Positions 21,458 through 33,443 of a DNA stretch of 64,000 nucleotides are shown one piece after another. Positions within the stretch are counted from its first letter, which is position 1; each line of letters starts with the position of its first letter. The translations under genes and the position numbers were made by a program. The stretch is taken from the NCBI GenBank assembly GCA_030737835.1, contig JAUJYN010000014.1, positions 1,602,152 to 1,666,151 of the forward strand. The letters are read 5' to 3'. The stretch comes from Acorus gramineus. Its lineage: Eukaryota; Streptophyta; Magnoliopsida; Acorales; Acoraceae. The notes under the pieces were generated by a model. The model searched no databases, was not told where the DNA came from, and saw nothing but the letters and a program-made list of their open reading frames with translations.

Positions 21458-22228
21458 GGCTGTCGGTATCGGATTCTGGAAAAAAGAGGGGGGGACTCTC
21501 GGGAGAGAGAGAGAGAGAGAGAGGGCCTCCTTCTTTCCTTTTCGTGTGCGCGTGCGGGCGTGGCATGTGTGGGGGTTCTTTGGGGGTTCAGATCCGGTGC
21601 GTGCCTTAGCAGGCTTGGTCGGATCGTCTCTCAAAAGGGGGAAGGGGTTTTGGTTCCCGGCTGAGGCGGCCGACAGGTCCTCAGAAGGATTTAGGGGTTG
21701 TTGTGATCGCCACATGCTTTCTCAAAAAGCAGGAAAAGTTGGAGTGGATTTGATCGCCTTCGTGGGGGGAGTTTGTGGAGTCTCCGCTCTGAGACATGGG
21801 CATGCCATACACAGAGGTGAAAACAGGGATCCTCTTCTGCTTTGGGAACTTGACTAAAGGAGGTTTGGGGACATCAGGGTGTAGGTGAGGGTCGGCTAGT
21901 GGGGATTAGCCGCCTGGTGGGGGACAGCTAGTTGGGAGTAGCCGTCTGGTGCCTGACTCTATTTGGGCAGAGCCTGGGTAGGGTTTGGTTTGGGAGTTGG
22001 CAAAGGTTAAGCTAGGCTTAACCTTAGTTTTGGAGAGTGGATTTGGAGGATAATTTGGTGCAGGAAAATGGGTTTTTCTACTCACAAATAAGACTCTCTT
22101 TCTCTCTCAAAGGGTTTGAAGTGGTGGTGGGGGTATGGAAATGTGAATGGATTGGGAATGGTTGACTGTTGTTGATTGGGAAGTATTTGATTATGGATTG
22201 ATTATGTTAAAGAAGTGCTTGGAGCCCC

Positions 22229-22238
22229 TTATTTATAG
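22229..22238 (-). promoter_or_regulatory. TATA box of the Tat LTR promoter
   Basis: CTATAAATAA on the minus strand, followed by GGGGCTCCAAGCAC. It lies about 540 nt from the LTR start, where the U3/R border is expected. Confidence 0.65.
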
Positions 22239-22339
22239 TAAAAAAGGGGTAGGGAGTGTCCATTGGACAATAGATAAAAAAATGGGTAATAAGGTGCTTG
22301 ATTTGACCTTCCATTAGACATTTGTTCTCTAACAACGTC

Positions 22340-22630
22340 CAGGTGAGGGGCGGCTAGTTGAAACTAGCCGCCCAGTGAGGGGCAGCCACTCTCAAGTAGC
22401 CGCCCCCATCATGACCTGTCAAACGTCCCATCTTCGACAAGCGGTGGTTTAGGTCGGTTACTGAGGTTGAACTGGCTGAGATGAGGCGGCTAAAAGGGAC
22501 AATCCGCCGCAATCATGCTGTTTTATGTCCCATCCCAGGAAGACGGTTTGGGGTTGGTCAAGTGGGTGGCTAGTTGAAACTAGCCGCCCGGTATGGGGTA
22601 GCTACTCTCAAGTAGCTGCCCCTGTCCAGG
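22340..22630 (-). promoter_or_regulatory. GCC-box cluster in U3
   Basis: Repeated TAGCCGCCC and GGGCGGCTA motifs, several as inverted pairs (GGGGCGGCTAG TTGAAA CTAGCCGCCC). They occur at about 22347-22372, 22395-22405, 22485-22510 and 22565-22590, plus decayed ones near 22605-22625. The cluster lies upstream of the TATA box and is conserved in the left LTR (105-400). The core equals the ethylene-response-factor GCC box. Confidence 0.6.
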
Positions 22631-22776
22631 TCTTAGGTTTTTCTAAGTGTTTGGACTAGGGTTTCCGGTTTTGGTTTCTAAGGGAGCTTTCTATTAGATG
22701 TCCAAATGTGGTCACTCCTAAGTATTACTTGAAGTATTTTTTGTTTCTTTGGACGGTCAAAATTGGGGTATCTACA

Positions 22777-25144
22777 GCAGTGTAACACAGACAACCTGTA
22801 ACAAATATAACAGTGTACATATTAGGAATAATAATGTATACAATATAACACAGAACCGGCGCAATGGAGGGCTGGTGGAGGTGGTCTCACATCTTATTGA
22901 GTTGTTTAGGAGAGAAAGAGAGAGATTGGGGGAGATAAAGAGGCAAATCATGTTTACTTGGGGGTAAAAGAGGGAGAGAGAAAAAAAGAATTGATGGAAG
23001 TTGAATGGAAGGACCTAAATAAAATATCACCACTAACTTAGAGACCTAAAGAAAACAAGATTAAGTCAAAAGACTTATTGTTATTACAAGAGTATCTCCA
23101 GGGACCTCTAATTATGTTTTTTTTATTATTATAAATTCTCTTGTTAGCCACTCAATTACGTGTTCAAACTCCTTTATAGGTAGTTATTGTATGTGTATGA
23201 CATTTTTGGACTTTCTTTCGTGAACACTTATTTTTATTTTCTAATTTAGAAAACATATGAATTCATTTTGTATTTTCAAAACTTTGACCGGGAACATTAA
23301 GATTTGAACTTCCAACTTTTTTGGGTCCTTGATGACTCCAATAGATCTGGTCATCAATGGATTATGCCAAATACAATATTTGATATTATACATGCATAAT
23401 ACATAATACATGTTTATTAAAAGTGCATTGAAAGTCTAAGTGGGGCTGTCTACCGACCAAAAAAGGTGTGGTGGCCTAGAAATTCCACGTTAGATGACGC
23501 ACTTATATGATATGAACTTACGTGATACGATATGTTTTTTTTTTTTTTTTTTTGGCTGGGTATGTGGTATGAGTTTTGAAACTGGAAGGAATAATTTTTT
23601 TTATGAAGAGCACAATATAGAGAATAAAATAAAATAACGGAGACAAAGAAAACCATCTAATTTTTTATTTTTAAGGAATCTTCCAAAAAGCCCTCTTTAA
23701 CATTTGTCTTTTGTTTCACTTTGGTTGTTATGGACTAACATGCTAAGTTGCCCCTCAGCTTGTTTTTTATCCCCTTTAATTGGACTTTTACTTTTAATAA
23801 AAAAGTTCTAATCTATCTTACAATAAATAATAAAAAAAACATTTTTCTTTTGTTTTTTTTTTGTTTTCTGTCCTTTTTTTAAAAAAAAGAAGCTTCAATC
23901 CTATTTGAAGGGCCAATACATGTAAAACGTCAGTCCCCCCGATCTCTAGAACCGAATATTTATAGTCTCAAGAAAGCAAATGTGATGCTCAAAGTCATTT
24001 TTTGGAGCCCTGTTTTTTTTTTTAGTGTATACGATTGAGTATTAAAATACATCTTTTTATTAAAAAAAAATGATCTAATTCAATTAATAGATTTATAAAT
24101 TTTTATAACAGAGTACATAATAACATGATGGAATATTGTATTAGTACATATGTTGCATTAATGATATGATGAGTGTAAATGGGACTGCAAAAAGTATCGC
24201 GTATATCGACGGCCCTCAAAAAAAAAATATGATTGACTGAAGCTGGCTTGACCTAATCAAAGTCTAGCTTTAATCTTAATCAAATGCATTTCTTTTAGTA
24301 ATTAAGTGAATTCTATTAATAAAATCAAATTTACAAATTATAGTGTTAACAAAAAAACCTGTCATTTGAATGTTCCACGCCCTTGGTTGATGACACGTCA
24401 TTTGACATGTCTATGCGGCTTGTTATATTAGATGACAATAATTATGGAGGCTCATTTTGTAGAAATCTTAACTAATGGCATCAAGGAGGACCAGATACAG
24501 AGTATGGATGCATGGTCTACTTAGTGATTATCTATCTAGTAGATATGTTTAGTATTAACAATGCATTATAGAGAACTTACAGAGAGAATGAATGTAACAC
24601 ACAAAAAATGACACACACATTGCCTTCAAAGAAAGTAAACGCCTATTGAAACCCCATTTTCTAACTTGAAGGCACACTTTTTAATGAAAATTCAAACAAG
24701 TACACGTACACACATGACGTAATACTCTAATATGACTTTTCTTTTATCATTTGACTCCGCTCATAGAGGTGAAGTGCATGTAGTAAAGAATGTGTGGGTT
24801 GTTGGTCTTTTTTTCATTTTTCAATGTTAGCTTGTGACTGTTGTTTAGAGTATGCTATTTTGGAGTTTTCATCAAGCATGTGAATCATCTGAATTGTTTA
24901 TCCATACACTCCTAATCGCAACCCATTAGTGTTTTTTTTCTTTCTTTTTCTGAACATAACTTCTAAATTTTTATGGACAGTTTTTTAGAAAAAAAATTTC
25001 TACTTTAAAAAACATATGAATTCATTATGTAACATTCAAACTCTGATCATGAATTTAAGAATGGAACATGAGCTCTACTGGATCCTTAATGACTCCAATG
25101 GAGTTGATCATCAATGTAATTTTGGGACTATAATACTTGATGAT
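22777..25144. other. AT-rich non-coding DNA between two retrotransposons
   Basis: No gene signal on either strand; long A/T homopolymers (for example T20 near 23531). It contains one old direct repeat: 23236-23372 resembles 24996-25120 (shared AAAACATATGAATTCATT and GATGACTCCAATAGATCTGG / AATGACTCCAATGGAGTTGA). Confidence 0.5.
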
Positions 25145-25433
25145 TGTTGTGAATACAGTGGATAACCACCACTCCTCAAAGCCGTAACCTCCCCCACTCT
25201 TCTACTCCATAACCCCCACTATTAATCACCCAATATCTATCCCCTCACCTCTATAGACTTGTAATTCTCCCTTTTGGGATTCCTCCATGCACCTTATAAA
25301 TAGAGGGGTTTCTCATGTATTCCACAACCAACCAACAAATAGTGAATACGAATCTCTCTCTACTTCTCTTCTATATGCTTGTGTGCTTTGTTTATGTATA
25401 CTTGTGTGTATGTATTCTACTTAGTTTATAACA
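25145..25433 (+). repeat. Copia element A, 5' LTR
   Basis: TGTTGTGAATACAGTGG ... TTAGTTTATAACA. It has a TATA box (CCTTATAAATAGAGGGG, about 25293-25309) and is followed by CGTTATCAGCACGA, a primer-binding-site-like sequence that follows the LTR in many plant copia elements. Confidence 0.9.
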
Positions 25434-26194
25434 CGTTATCAGCACGACGACGCTCTAGTCCACTTCGTCAAAGAGGTTTGTATTTTAGTGAGTTCATGAT
25501 GTTCAAATCATCATGATTTAATTTTGTTTACAAAATGTTTGGATGTCAACAGTACACGGTTTGTGATATTTTTTCATGTAATTTTTTGAAAAGTATGCAC
25601 TATTTACTCGTGTAATTGTTCACAATTTCTTACATGAAAATTTTATTAGTTTTCATTGCATAATGAGATTTGAAAAAAAAAATTTAGTGCTACGGGTACT
25701 AAATATTATTCCTCCTGGACATTGTATGATCTTATACTTCATGTTATCATTATTATTATTATTATTATTATTGTGAATGATACACCTCATGTTAATAATG
25801 CAAGCACACATACAGCTATATACTTATATATTCTACAGGTTGGTGTAGGCTCTCCCACATTTATAGTAGTATTAATTGTAGTTGAGAAAGGAAAGTGACA
25901 AGAATTACAAATTTCAAAGCACAGGAATTGCTTGTAGCACATTCTTCATTTTCTTCATGGAATATATGACTTTGCCCAATCTATTCCATATTCATATATA
26001 TGTAAAAAAAAAAAAAAAAAATTGGCTGAGATGATTAAAATTTGTAGCTTAAATTTTTTTCTGTTTGACTATGGAATTATATTTTGATGTTTCACTTATT
26101 GCTTAGATTTGTGTTAACATCAGTCCTTATTCCTTGTATCAATTAATTTGATATTTATAAACATCTGATTTGATATTTATTTTAATGTTACAAT

Positions 26195-26540
26195 GTCATG
26201 TGTCCCTATAGGACCAAACAAAAATTGTATTTACATGGATCCCTGAAGGACCATGTAGAAGTTATGAATAATGTGTCATAATAAGACCATGCAAATTTTA
26301 TTTTATCCCTGAAGGACTACAAAAATTATTACATGGATCCTTGGAGGATCATGTGAAAGATATGATTAGAATGTATCCCAGAAGGACCGTATAATTTTTA
26401 TCCCTAAAGGATATATATACACAAATCATAATTGCTTGTGTCCCTGTAGGACTAAACAAAAGTTATATGATATATTTTTTGGGTCCTTGAAGGACAAAAT
26501 AAAAAAAATCCATGTCTCCCAGGAGGAACATGTAAATTAT
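26195..26540. repeat. Degenerate repeats of CCCTGAAGGACCATGTA in the copia leader/gag region
   Basis: At least eight occurrences of (T)CC(C/T)(T/A)(G/A)AAGGA-like cores (for example CCCTATAGGACC, CCCTGAAGGACC, CCTTGGAGGATC, CCCAGAAGGACC, CCCTAAAGGAT, CCCTGTAGGACT), spaced about 30-60 bp, several followed by ATGT. No open gag frame spans them. Confidence 0.65.
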
Positions 26541-27048
26541 GATTAGATTTCACCATCATCATCATAATGAAGAGGATTTAAAGATTAATACCTCAAATAT
26601 GCTCCAGTTGTAGCAATATCGAGAGCATCAATTTTATATATTCTTGTTGCCGAACAACTATTTTTTAAAAAATATCATGTAACTCAACTCAATGGTATAG
26701 CATCATTATCCGAAGTAAATGCATTTTATTTTATGTTCGCCATAGAAGTTGTGGTCATAAATGATAAGATCATGATTTATATAGTTCAAAGCACAACAAT
26801 CATAACGTTTGTAAAATATCTCAAATCACTAGAAGTGGTTTGCTATTAAACTAAAGTATAATTGAAGGGAAAAGGGTTGTAGAACAAACCCCTAACGCAA
26901 GGAAAATGATTGTTATTTATTTGGTGCTTAAAAATATGATCACGTACCTGATGTACGATCATACTTTTATAATTTTTCTTTGTTATCTAAAATGCATTTT
27001 TCTTATTTTTATATTTATCTTATTTATTTCATTTTTCTTTTTACAAGA

Positions 27049-27333
27049 ATGGCTATGGTTGGTGACATTTGTTTAGCAGACAGCGCTACAACACATACGA
27101 TCCTACGAAATAAACAATATTTCTCGACATTGACATTAATCAATGCAAATGTCAATACCATTTCTTGTACTACGAAATTAATTGAAGGCTCCGGAAGAGC
27201 AAATATAATATTACCAGGAGGTACAAAATTTTGTATTAATGATGCACTATATTCAGCAAGATCCAGAAGAAATCTGCTAAGTTTTAAGAATATTCGTCTT
27301 AATGGATATCATATTAAGACTATCAGTGAAAAC
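27049..27333 (+). pseudogene. Copia element A, protease fragment
   Basis: The frame reads GDICLADSATTHTILRNKQY, then IEGSGRANIILPGGTK and RRNLLSFKNIRLNGYHI, the retropepsin region of a plant copia polyprotein (ADSATTH in place of DSGATxH, as known in some lineages). It is cut by family A copy 2 at 27334; the frame upstream of 27049 is low-complexity. Confidence 0.85.
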
Positions 27334-30300
27334 TGTTATATATGTGTCACTTTTAGCCTGCTGGTAACCGTTAGAGCGTTCTGGCAGTTTTTCGTTTTTT
27401 TTCGGTTTTCGATCGGAACCGCTAATTTTTGGACTGTTAGCTATCGTCCTGAGTTAGAGGACTCCTATTGGAAATCTAACTGCATATTTGGTGTCCTGGT
27501 GCCATTTTAGACCTCTCACAAAAATTTCATCGAATTCTGGTAACGTTCCCGAAATTTCGCAGTTCCGGGGCGTATCTGGGTTTTTAAGTCGCACTATATA
27601 AAGGTGGGATCTAATTTTCGAGTAGCACTATTCATCATCCCTACCACTTGATTTTCTCTCTCCCCTCTCTCCTTTTCTCACTTTTGAGCCCCCTAGAGCC
27701 CTCAAACCCAAAAACCTAAAACCTAGGAAGTGTAGATCGGGTCCCGATCTACACCCCGGTGGTTTCAAATCTCGATTCCGACGAGTTTGACCCCTCCGTC
27801 CGCCCTCTCTTCTCCTCTGTTTTGAGCCATTTCGGTGGTGGAGGTAGATCCGGGCGTTGGAAGCCCTTTGGGAAAGGTTTCGGTGCGCGGAGAGCAACCG
27901 GACTTCCCTTCTTCCCCTCGGTAAGCCCTATTTCCCCTCTTTTCTTGTTTAGATGAATGTTAGGAGGTGGGTTTTGGGGTTGGGTGGAGGTCGGCGGCTG
28001 TGGGTGGCCGTCGGAGGGCTGTGGAGGTGGTCGGAGGTCGGTGGGTGGTGGTAGAGGTGCTCGGGTATGGGTGGGGGATGGTCTCGGGCAGTGGGGTCTG
28101 TTTCGGGCAGCAGGCAGCGCGCGGGCTAGACGCGCGGGGGCGTGCGCGTGTGCGTGCGCGCGGGTGTGCGCGCGGGCGTGCGCTCGGGGGCGCTGGTGGC
28201 CAGCTGAGCGCGCGTGCAGGGCGTGCTGTGCGTGCTGGTCGAGCAAGGAGCTGGGTAGGACTAGCCGGGTAGGCTGGGAGCGGACGCACCAGTTTGTTGG
28301 GCGCGCGAGCGCGTGCGCGCGGGTGCGTGCGCGGGCGTGCGCTCGGGGGGTGCAGAGGGAAGCGTGCGGTGCAGGCTGGCTGCGGGTAGTGGCTGTGCGC
28401 GCTGGCAGGCCGGGCTGGCAGGCTGGGCGCGTAGGCGTGCAGGGCAGGGGCGCTCAGGCATCAGGCGGGCAGTGCCCTGGGCGTGTAGACGAGCGGTGCT
28501 CGAGCCACTCGGCGACGCGCGCAGGTAGGCAACGCGGGCAGCAGCGCGGGCAGGCTGGCAGGCGCGCGGGGCGCGTGCTGCCAGGCGCGCTGGGCGCGTG
28601 TTGCGCGGGCGTGCGCGTGGACGCTGGGTGAAGGTCCCGGGTGCTGGGCGCTGGGTCGCCGGTACCGGGTGCTGGCCGAGGGTGCTGGGCGCTGGGCACC
28701 GCTGCGGGGCGTCGTGCAGGGTGCGCGCGGGGTGCGCGCAGGGAGCGGCGGGGCGGCTGGTGGTGCGCGCGGGGCGGAGTTGGCGGTGCGCGCGGGGGCG
28801 GAGCTGGCGGTGCGCAAGGGGTGCGCGCGGGGCGAGGCGCTGGGCGCGCGGGGCGTACGGCGTGCTCGCGTGGTGTGCGCGTGGTGTGCGCGGGGTTTGC
28901 GCGGGGTGCGCGCGGGTGCTGCGCGTGGGGCGCAGGGCACTCGGGCGTGCGGCAGGGAGTGCTGGGCGCTGCGCTGGGGCGCAGTGCAGGCGGGGGGTGC
29001 GTGCGGGCGCTGCGCGGCGGCGCGGTGCGTGCGGGTGCACCCAGGGCCGGACGCGCGGTGCGCACGGGCGTGCAGTGTGTCCGGGGCTTGCGGGCGGATG
29101 CTCGGCAGGCTGTCCGGGCGCGCGGGCCGGAGGCTCGGCGGTGCGCCCGGGGCGGGTGGCCGTGCGTGCGGTTGCCCGGTGGGCTCGGGAGTGCGTCGAG
29201 ATGCTCGGATACGCGTGCGTACGGGCCGTATGTGCGTTTGTCCGAGTGTAGGGTATTATTGAAGTATTTTGTGTATTTATGTATTGTTCTCACCATATTG
29301 AATGTCTGTCTTGCAGATCTAGACGGACGGTCGCGCGACGACCCCGATCTCTGGTGAGTGGGACAATCCAACCCAGTAGAGAGGTGTTATACGCACTTGG
29401 GCGTATACCGACCTCTCCTGGGGCACCATGGATAGATATTGGCATGTGTAATATGTATATCATGCGAGCATGATTTAATTGTAGAATGCATGTTACCCTA
29501 GACTTTGCATGTTAGGGACTTGCACCCTTAGGATATGTGTATGAGCCATGCAGCATGTCCCCTGGTTCCATGTTAGGAAGCCCGACCGATGCATGTGCCC
29601 TACTAGTTTATTTATTAAATTAAATGCTAGTATTTGTTAAATTGCATGTTATAGTGAATATTATAGGGGAGGGGCCTTGCGAGGACAGCGGTGAGACCCG
29701 GGTTAGGGTACACCGTGTTCCTTATTTGGTTGTCGGGGTGTCCTATAACGGGAACTCACGCTGCCCTCCCGAGTTTCTTTCCCCAACGATATTCCACCCT
29801 GTTATAACTTTATGCATGTTCCCCGCATCGTAGTTATGCGCCCTGGTGGGTTCTGAGGAATTCAGAACATTAGTGTTGTTATGATGTGTTGTCTGCGGAT
29901 CCGAATGGATCATATGCGATGGATAGGCTGTTCTGTTCCCTTCGTTGGATCCGTGTAGAGACTGCCCCAGCGTTAGAAAGGCCGTCCCTTCCAAGGGTTC
30001 CCATCAGTAGGCGCCTCCTGATTTGGTTTCGGACTGCGCTGAAGTTGTGGGTGAAGACCAAGCGGCCTACGGTGTGGAGGAGAGACTATCGGTGGACCAA
30101 GGGTGACCAACAGCCTAGTCAGTCCCAAGAGCCTAGGTCACCTGTTGAGGGTGAGGGTGAGGGTGAGGGTATGGTGGGCCGGCGATGTGGCGACCCACTG
30201 GATTGTAAGTCCCAAAATCCTTGGTCACCCCTTGAGGGGTGAGGGTGAGGGTGTAGTGGGTTGGCGGAAGCGACCCACCGGATTTGTGATTGGATTTTGA

Positions 30301-30912
30301 TTAGTCCCAATATCCTTGGTCACCCATTGAGGGTGAGGGTGAGGGTGTAGTGGGTTGGCGTCAGCGACCCACTAGTTGAGGAATTGTTGTTAATTGTGGC
30401 TATGGTAATGTGGTTGTGAATGTTAAGAATTATCTGGTTGTGGTCAATATTGTCTGTGATGCATGGGTTGTGCCGTTCACTGAGCGTGTGGCTCACCCCT
30501 CGCATAATATTTTTCTTCAGTGTCATCTGAGTCGGATCTGGAGGAGGAGCTCCCCGAGGGACTTCATCAGTAGCGGAGTAGCGCCACGTCCCACGAGTAT
30601 CAGAGGCTATCAGCATCCCTTGAGCTTGTATGTATTATTTTCCGTGCTTGGGCACGCGTTTGTGTTGTATTTGGATGTCCTTGTATGTATATTGGCTCAC
30701 AGGACATGTGATTATGTATGGAGTCTGTAGTGTGTTTTGATTACAGATTCAGTCTTTAGTTATCCGCATTTGGTGTATATATCATGTCAGCCCTGCTTTT
30801 GTTGTCTGTGTGTCATTCTGGTTGCTTGTGTATGATATATTATTGACCTCCTGTGTAGATTCTGATATTTTATATACACTTGCCGCGTCTCGGGGACGCC
30901 CGGGGCGTGACA
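27334..30912 (+). mobile_element. Family A LTR-like element, copy 2
   Basis: TGTTATATATGTGTCAC ... GGGGCGTGACA, 3579 bp. Best TATA box of the family (CTATATAAAGG, 27594-27604). Palindrome at 27730-27754, donor GTAAGC at 27921, CpG-rich variable stretch about 28090-29220, acceptor CTTGCAG ending 29316, mini-exon 29317-29353, donor GTGAGTGG at 29354, acceptor TTTTCTTCAG ending 30520, CAGTAG at 30568. Unlike the other copies it has no target duplication (flanks AAAAC and CTGAA), and the host copia element lacks its integrase region across the junction. Confidence 0.85.
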
Positions 30913-32405
30913 CTGAAGGTGTTAAACAAGTAGGATGTAAATGGGTGTTTGCGAGAAAACGAAATGAAAGAAACGAGACTGTTAGATACAAAGCTCGTCT
31001 TGTGGTACAGGATTTCCTGCAGAGACCCGAGATAGATTTTGAAAACAAATATTCTTCTGTGATGGACACAATCACATTTCAGTATTTAATTAGTCCTGTA
31101 GTCTCAGAAGGACTTGACATGCATCTAATGGATGTGGTTACTGCATATTTATATGGAAAATTAGATACCGACATTTATATAAAAGTTCCTAAAGGACTAA
31201 AATTGCCTAAAGCAAAATCACGAAACATGTACTCAATAAAGCTAAGACGATCCTTGTATGGATTAAAGCAATCTGGACGAATGTGGTATAACCGTCTTAG
31301 TGAGTACTTAATAAAAGAAGGATATGTCAATGATCCAATATGCCCCTGTGTATTTATTAAGAAAACGAAACTCGGATTTGCCATTATTGCAGTATATGTT
31401 GATGATATTAATCTAATTGGGACTCCTGAAGAGCTCGAAAATGCTTTCGAATATCTGAAAAAGGAGTTTGAAATGAAAGATCTTAAAAAAATAAGATACT
31501 GTCTCGGCTTGCAAATTGAGCAAAGTTCAAATGGGATACTTGTTCATCAAACAACATATGTTGAAAAAATCCTGATGCGTTTTAATATGGATAAATGTCA
31601 TCCATTAAGTACTCCTATGGTAGTAAGGTTACTTGACCCAAAGAAGGACCCTTTTCGTCCAAAAGAAGATACTGAAAATCTTCTTGGTCCTGAAGTACTA
31701 TATCTTAGTGCAATTGGTGCCTTATTATATTTGGCCCAATGCACTAGATCTGACATTGCATTTTCAGTTAATTTATTGGCCAGATTTAGCTCTGCACCAA
31801 CTCAAAGGCATTGGAATGGTGTGAAGCACATTTTTCGTTATCTTCGTGGAATGTCAGACATGGGTCTATTCTATGCAAAAGATTCCAATAATGGTGCACA
31901 ACAAAAGGGTTATGCAGATTCAGGATATTTTTCAGATCCTCACAAAGCTCGCTCACAAACAGGCTATGTATTCACTTGCGGTGGCACAGCAATCTCTTGA
32001 CGATCTACGAAACAGACTTTCGTTGCCACGTCTTTTAACCACTCTAAGATTCTTTCACTCCACAAAGCAAGCCGAGAATGCGTGTGGGGAAGGTCTTCGG
32101 TTCATCATATTTGTACTGCATGCGGACTATCTCTCATTACAGATGTTCCAACAACTATATATGAAGACAATGCAGCATGCATTGCTCAAATCAAAGGGGG
32201 ATATATCAAGGGTGATAGAACGAAGCATATTTCTCCAAAAAAAATTTACACTCATGAGCTCCAGCAGAGACATGAAATTGATGTTCAACAAATTCAGTCA
32301 AAAGACAATCTTGCAGATTTGTTCACTAAAGCTTTGTCAACGTCAACATTCAAGAAGCTGGTGTATGAAATCGGGATGCGACGAGTTTGCGACCAAAATT
32401 CTTGA
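30913..32405 (+). pseudogene. Copia element A, reverse transcriptase and RNase H
   Basis: The frame holds [58 protein letters not shown] and VYVDDINLIG (the YVDD catalytic motif), then the RNase H segment with ADSGYF, SQTGYVF, and near the end YEDNAACIAQI and KDNLADLFTKAL. TGA replaces a Trp codon at about 31998-32000 and frameshifts follow; the last part reads in another frame from 32082 to 32405. It was recently enough inserted that RT motifs are intact, but no full protein is possible. Confidence 0.9.
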
Positions 32406-32652
32406 AATCTTGTATTTATGAGGGAGAATTTTTTATGACATTTTGCGAACTGTACTCTTTTTCCTTCGCCTAAGTTTTGTCCCATTGGGTTTTTCTAGCA
32501 AGGTTTTAATGAGACGGTGTCAAACGCATACACTATTATACGATTAAGTTACATTGCACTCTTTTTCCTTCGCTTTGGTTTTTTCCATTAGGTTTTTCAA
32601 GCAAGGTTTTAATGAGACAATTATCTTAACGTGGTGGTCATCCAAGGGAGAG

Positions 32653-32942
32653 TGTTGTGAATATAGTGGATAACCACTACTCCTCAAAGCCATAATCTCT
32701 CCCACTCTTCTACTCCATAAACCCTACTATTAATCACCCCACTATCTACCCCCTCACCTCTATAGACTTGTAACTCTCCCTTTTGAGATTCTTCCATGCA
32801 CCCTATAAATAGAGGGGTTTCTCATGTATTCCACAACCAACCAATAAATAGTGAATAAAAATCTCTTTCTATTTCTCTTCTATATGCTTGTGTGCTTTGT
32901 TTATGTATACTTGTGTGTATGTATTCTACTTAGTTTATAACA
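32653..32942 (+). repeat. Copia element A, 3' LTR
   Basis: Near-identical to 25145-25433 (TGTTGTGAATATAGTGG ... TTAGTTTATAACA), preceded by the purine tract AAGGGAGAG. Confidence 0.9.
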
Positions 32943-33434
32943 ATAATATATATTTGTACGGTAAATGTGTATTTTAAGAGTATGCCAATAGTCAATTGAA
33001 CCTTTGAACATGTGGGGGCTACCGAACACGATAAAAATGGATTAGTGGTTGCCTTAAGAGGGTCAGAGAATTTTCCTCGTTCCCTTTGGTAAGAGATATT
33101 TATTGGACAATGCAATTACACGATAATAATATGTGAAATTGAAAAGAATAGTTTTTGTGAAGAGAGCAATGTGGTCAGCGGAGACAAAGGAAGCCATCAA
33201 TGTCATGGTGGGCATATGGATCATCTGTAGCTGGCCACCTGTGATTCAGTCACATCTATAGTCCGTGTATGTTTTACTTGGTCAGGGCTTACTGGCGATT
33301 TTCATTCTAGCTAACCAGCGAGAATCGATCCTGAGAGCATCACAAAGCCGTGGGGACCGTGTGTGTTTTACTTGGTTAATTAAATATATTCCGTTATAAA
33401 ATTATAAAATACACCGTCATTGCTTTAAATGCGT
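32943..33434. other. AT-rich non-coding DNA
   Basis: No gene seen. A short stretch (33140-33200, GAAGAGAGCAATGTGG and CGGAGACAAAGGAAGCCATC) resembles 23598-23660 on the other side of the copia element, hinting at an old local duplication. Confidence 0.4.
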
Positions 33435-33443
33435 ATATATATA

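Larger units (their letters stand above)
1..22776 (-). mobile_element. Tat-lineage Ty3/gypsy retrotransposon with antisense PMD gene, nested and pol-deleted
   Basis: The sequence at 1-541 matches the right part of the LTR at 21461-22776, so the two frame one element; the left LTR is truncated by the window edge. Read on the minus strand the order is LTR, possible primer-binding site, gag (21197 down to about 19330), two retropepsins, integrase C-terminus (to 17117), a long non-coding stretch, an oppositely oriented PMD gene, and the second LTR. The LTR starts TGTAGATACCCC in element orientation. Extra ORFs, including antisense ones, are known from Tat-lineage elements; the lineage call is from the gag knuckle, the protease style and this layout. 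Three later LTR-like insertions account for about 9.4 kb of the length. The target duplication cannot be checked because the left end is outside the window. Confidence 0.8.
21461..22776 (-). repeat. Tat element LTR, complete (promoter LTR)
   Basis: 1316 bp; in element orientation it begins TGTAGATACCCC and ends ATACCGACA. The upstream portion holds the GCC-box cluster (22340-22630), then the TATA box (22229-22238); the downstream portion includes a GA/CT run (about 21501-21520) and further GCC-like motifs. The left LTR (1-541) matches its terminal 540 bp. Confidence 0.8.
25145..32942 (+). mobile_element. Ty1/copia element A, interrupted and internally deleted
   Basis: Flanked by LTRs of 289 and 290 bp, with a near-match target duplication ATGAT (25140-25144) / ATAAT (32943-32947). 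The interior has a leader with degenerate repeats, a protease remnant, then family A copy 2, then RT and RNase H. GAG-pre-integrase and the integrase core are absent. Only about 4.2 kb of copia sequence remains once the insert is set aside. A purine tract (AAGGGAGAG) precedes the right LTR. Confidence 0.85.

Noticed and set aside
25740..25775. (ATT)n run near copia element A
   Set aside because: Ordinary microsatellite, no associated structure.
28261..29371. Overlapping ORFs of 200-305 codons in copy 2 (and 42280-43453 in copy 3, 10903-11776 in copy 4)
   Set aside because: Same low-complexity composition artefact; frames do not correspond between copies.
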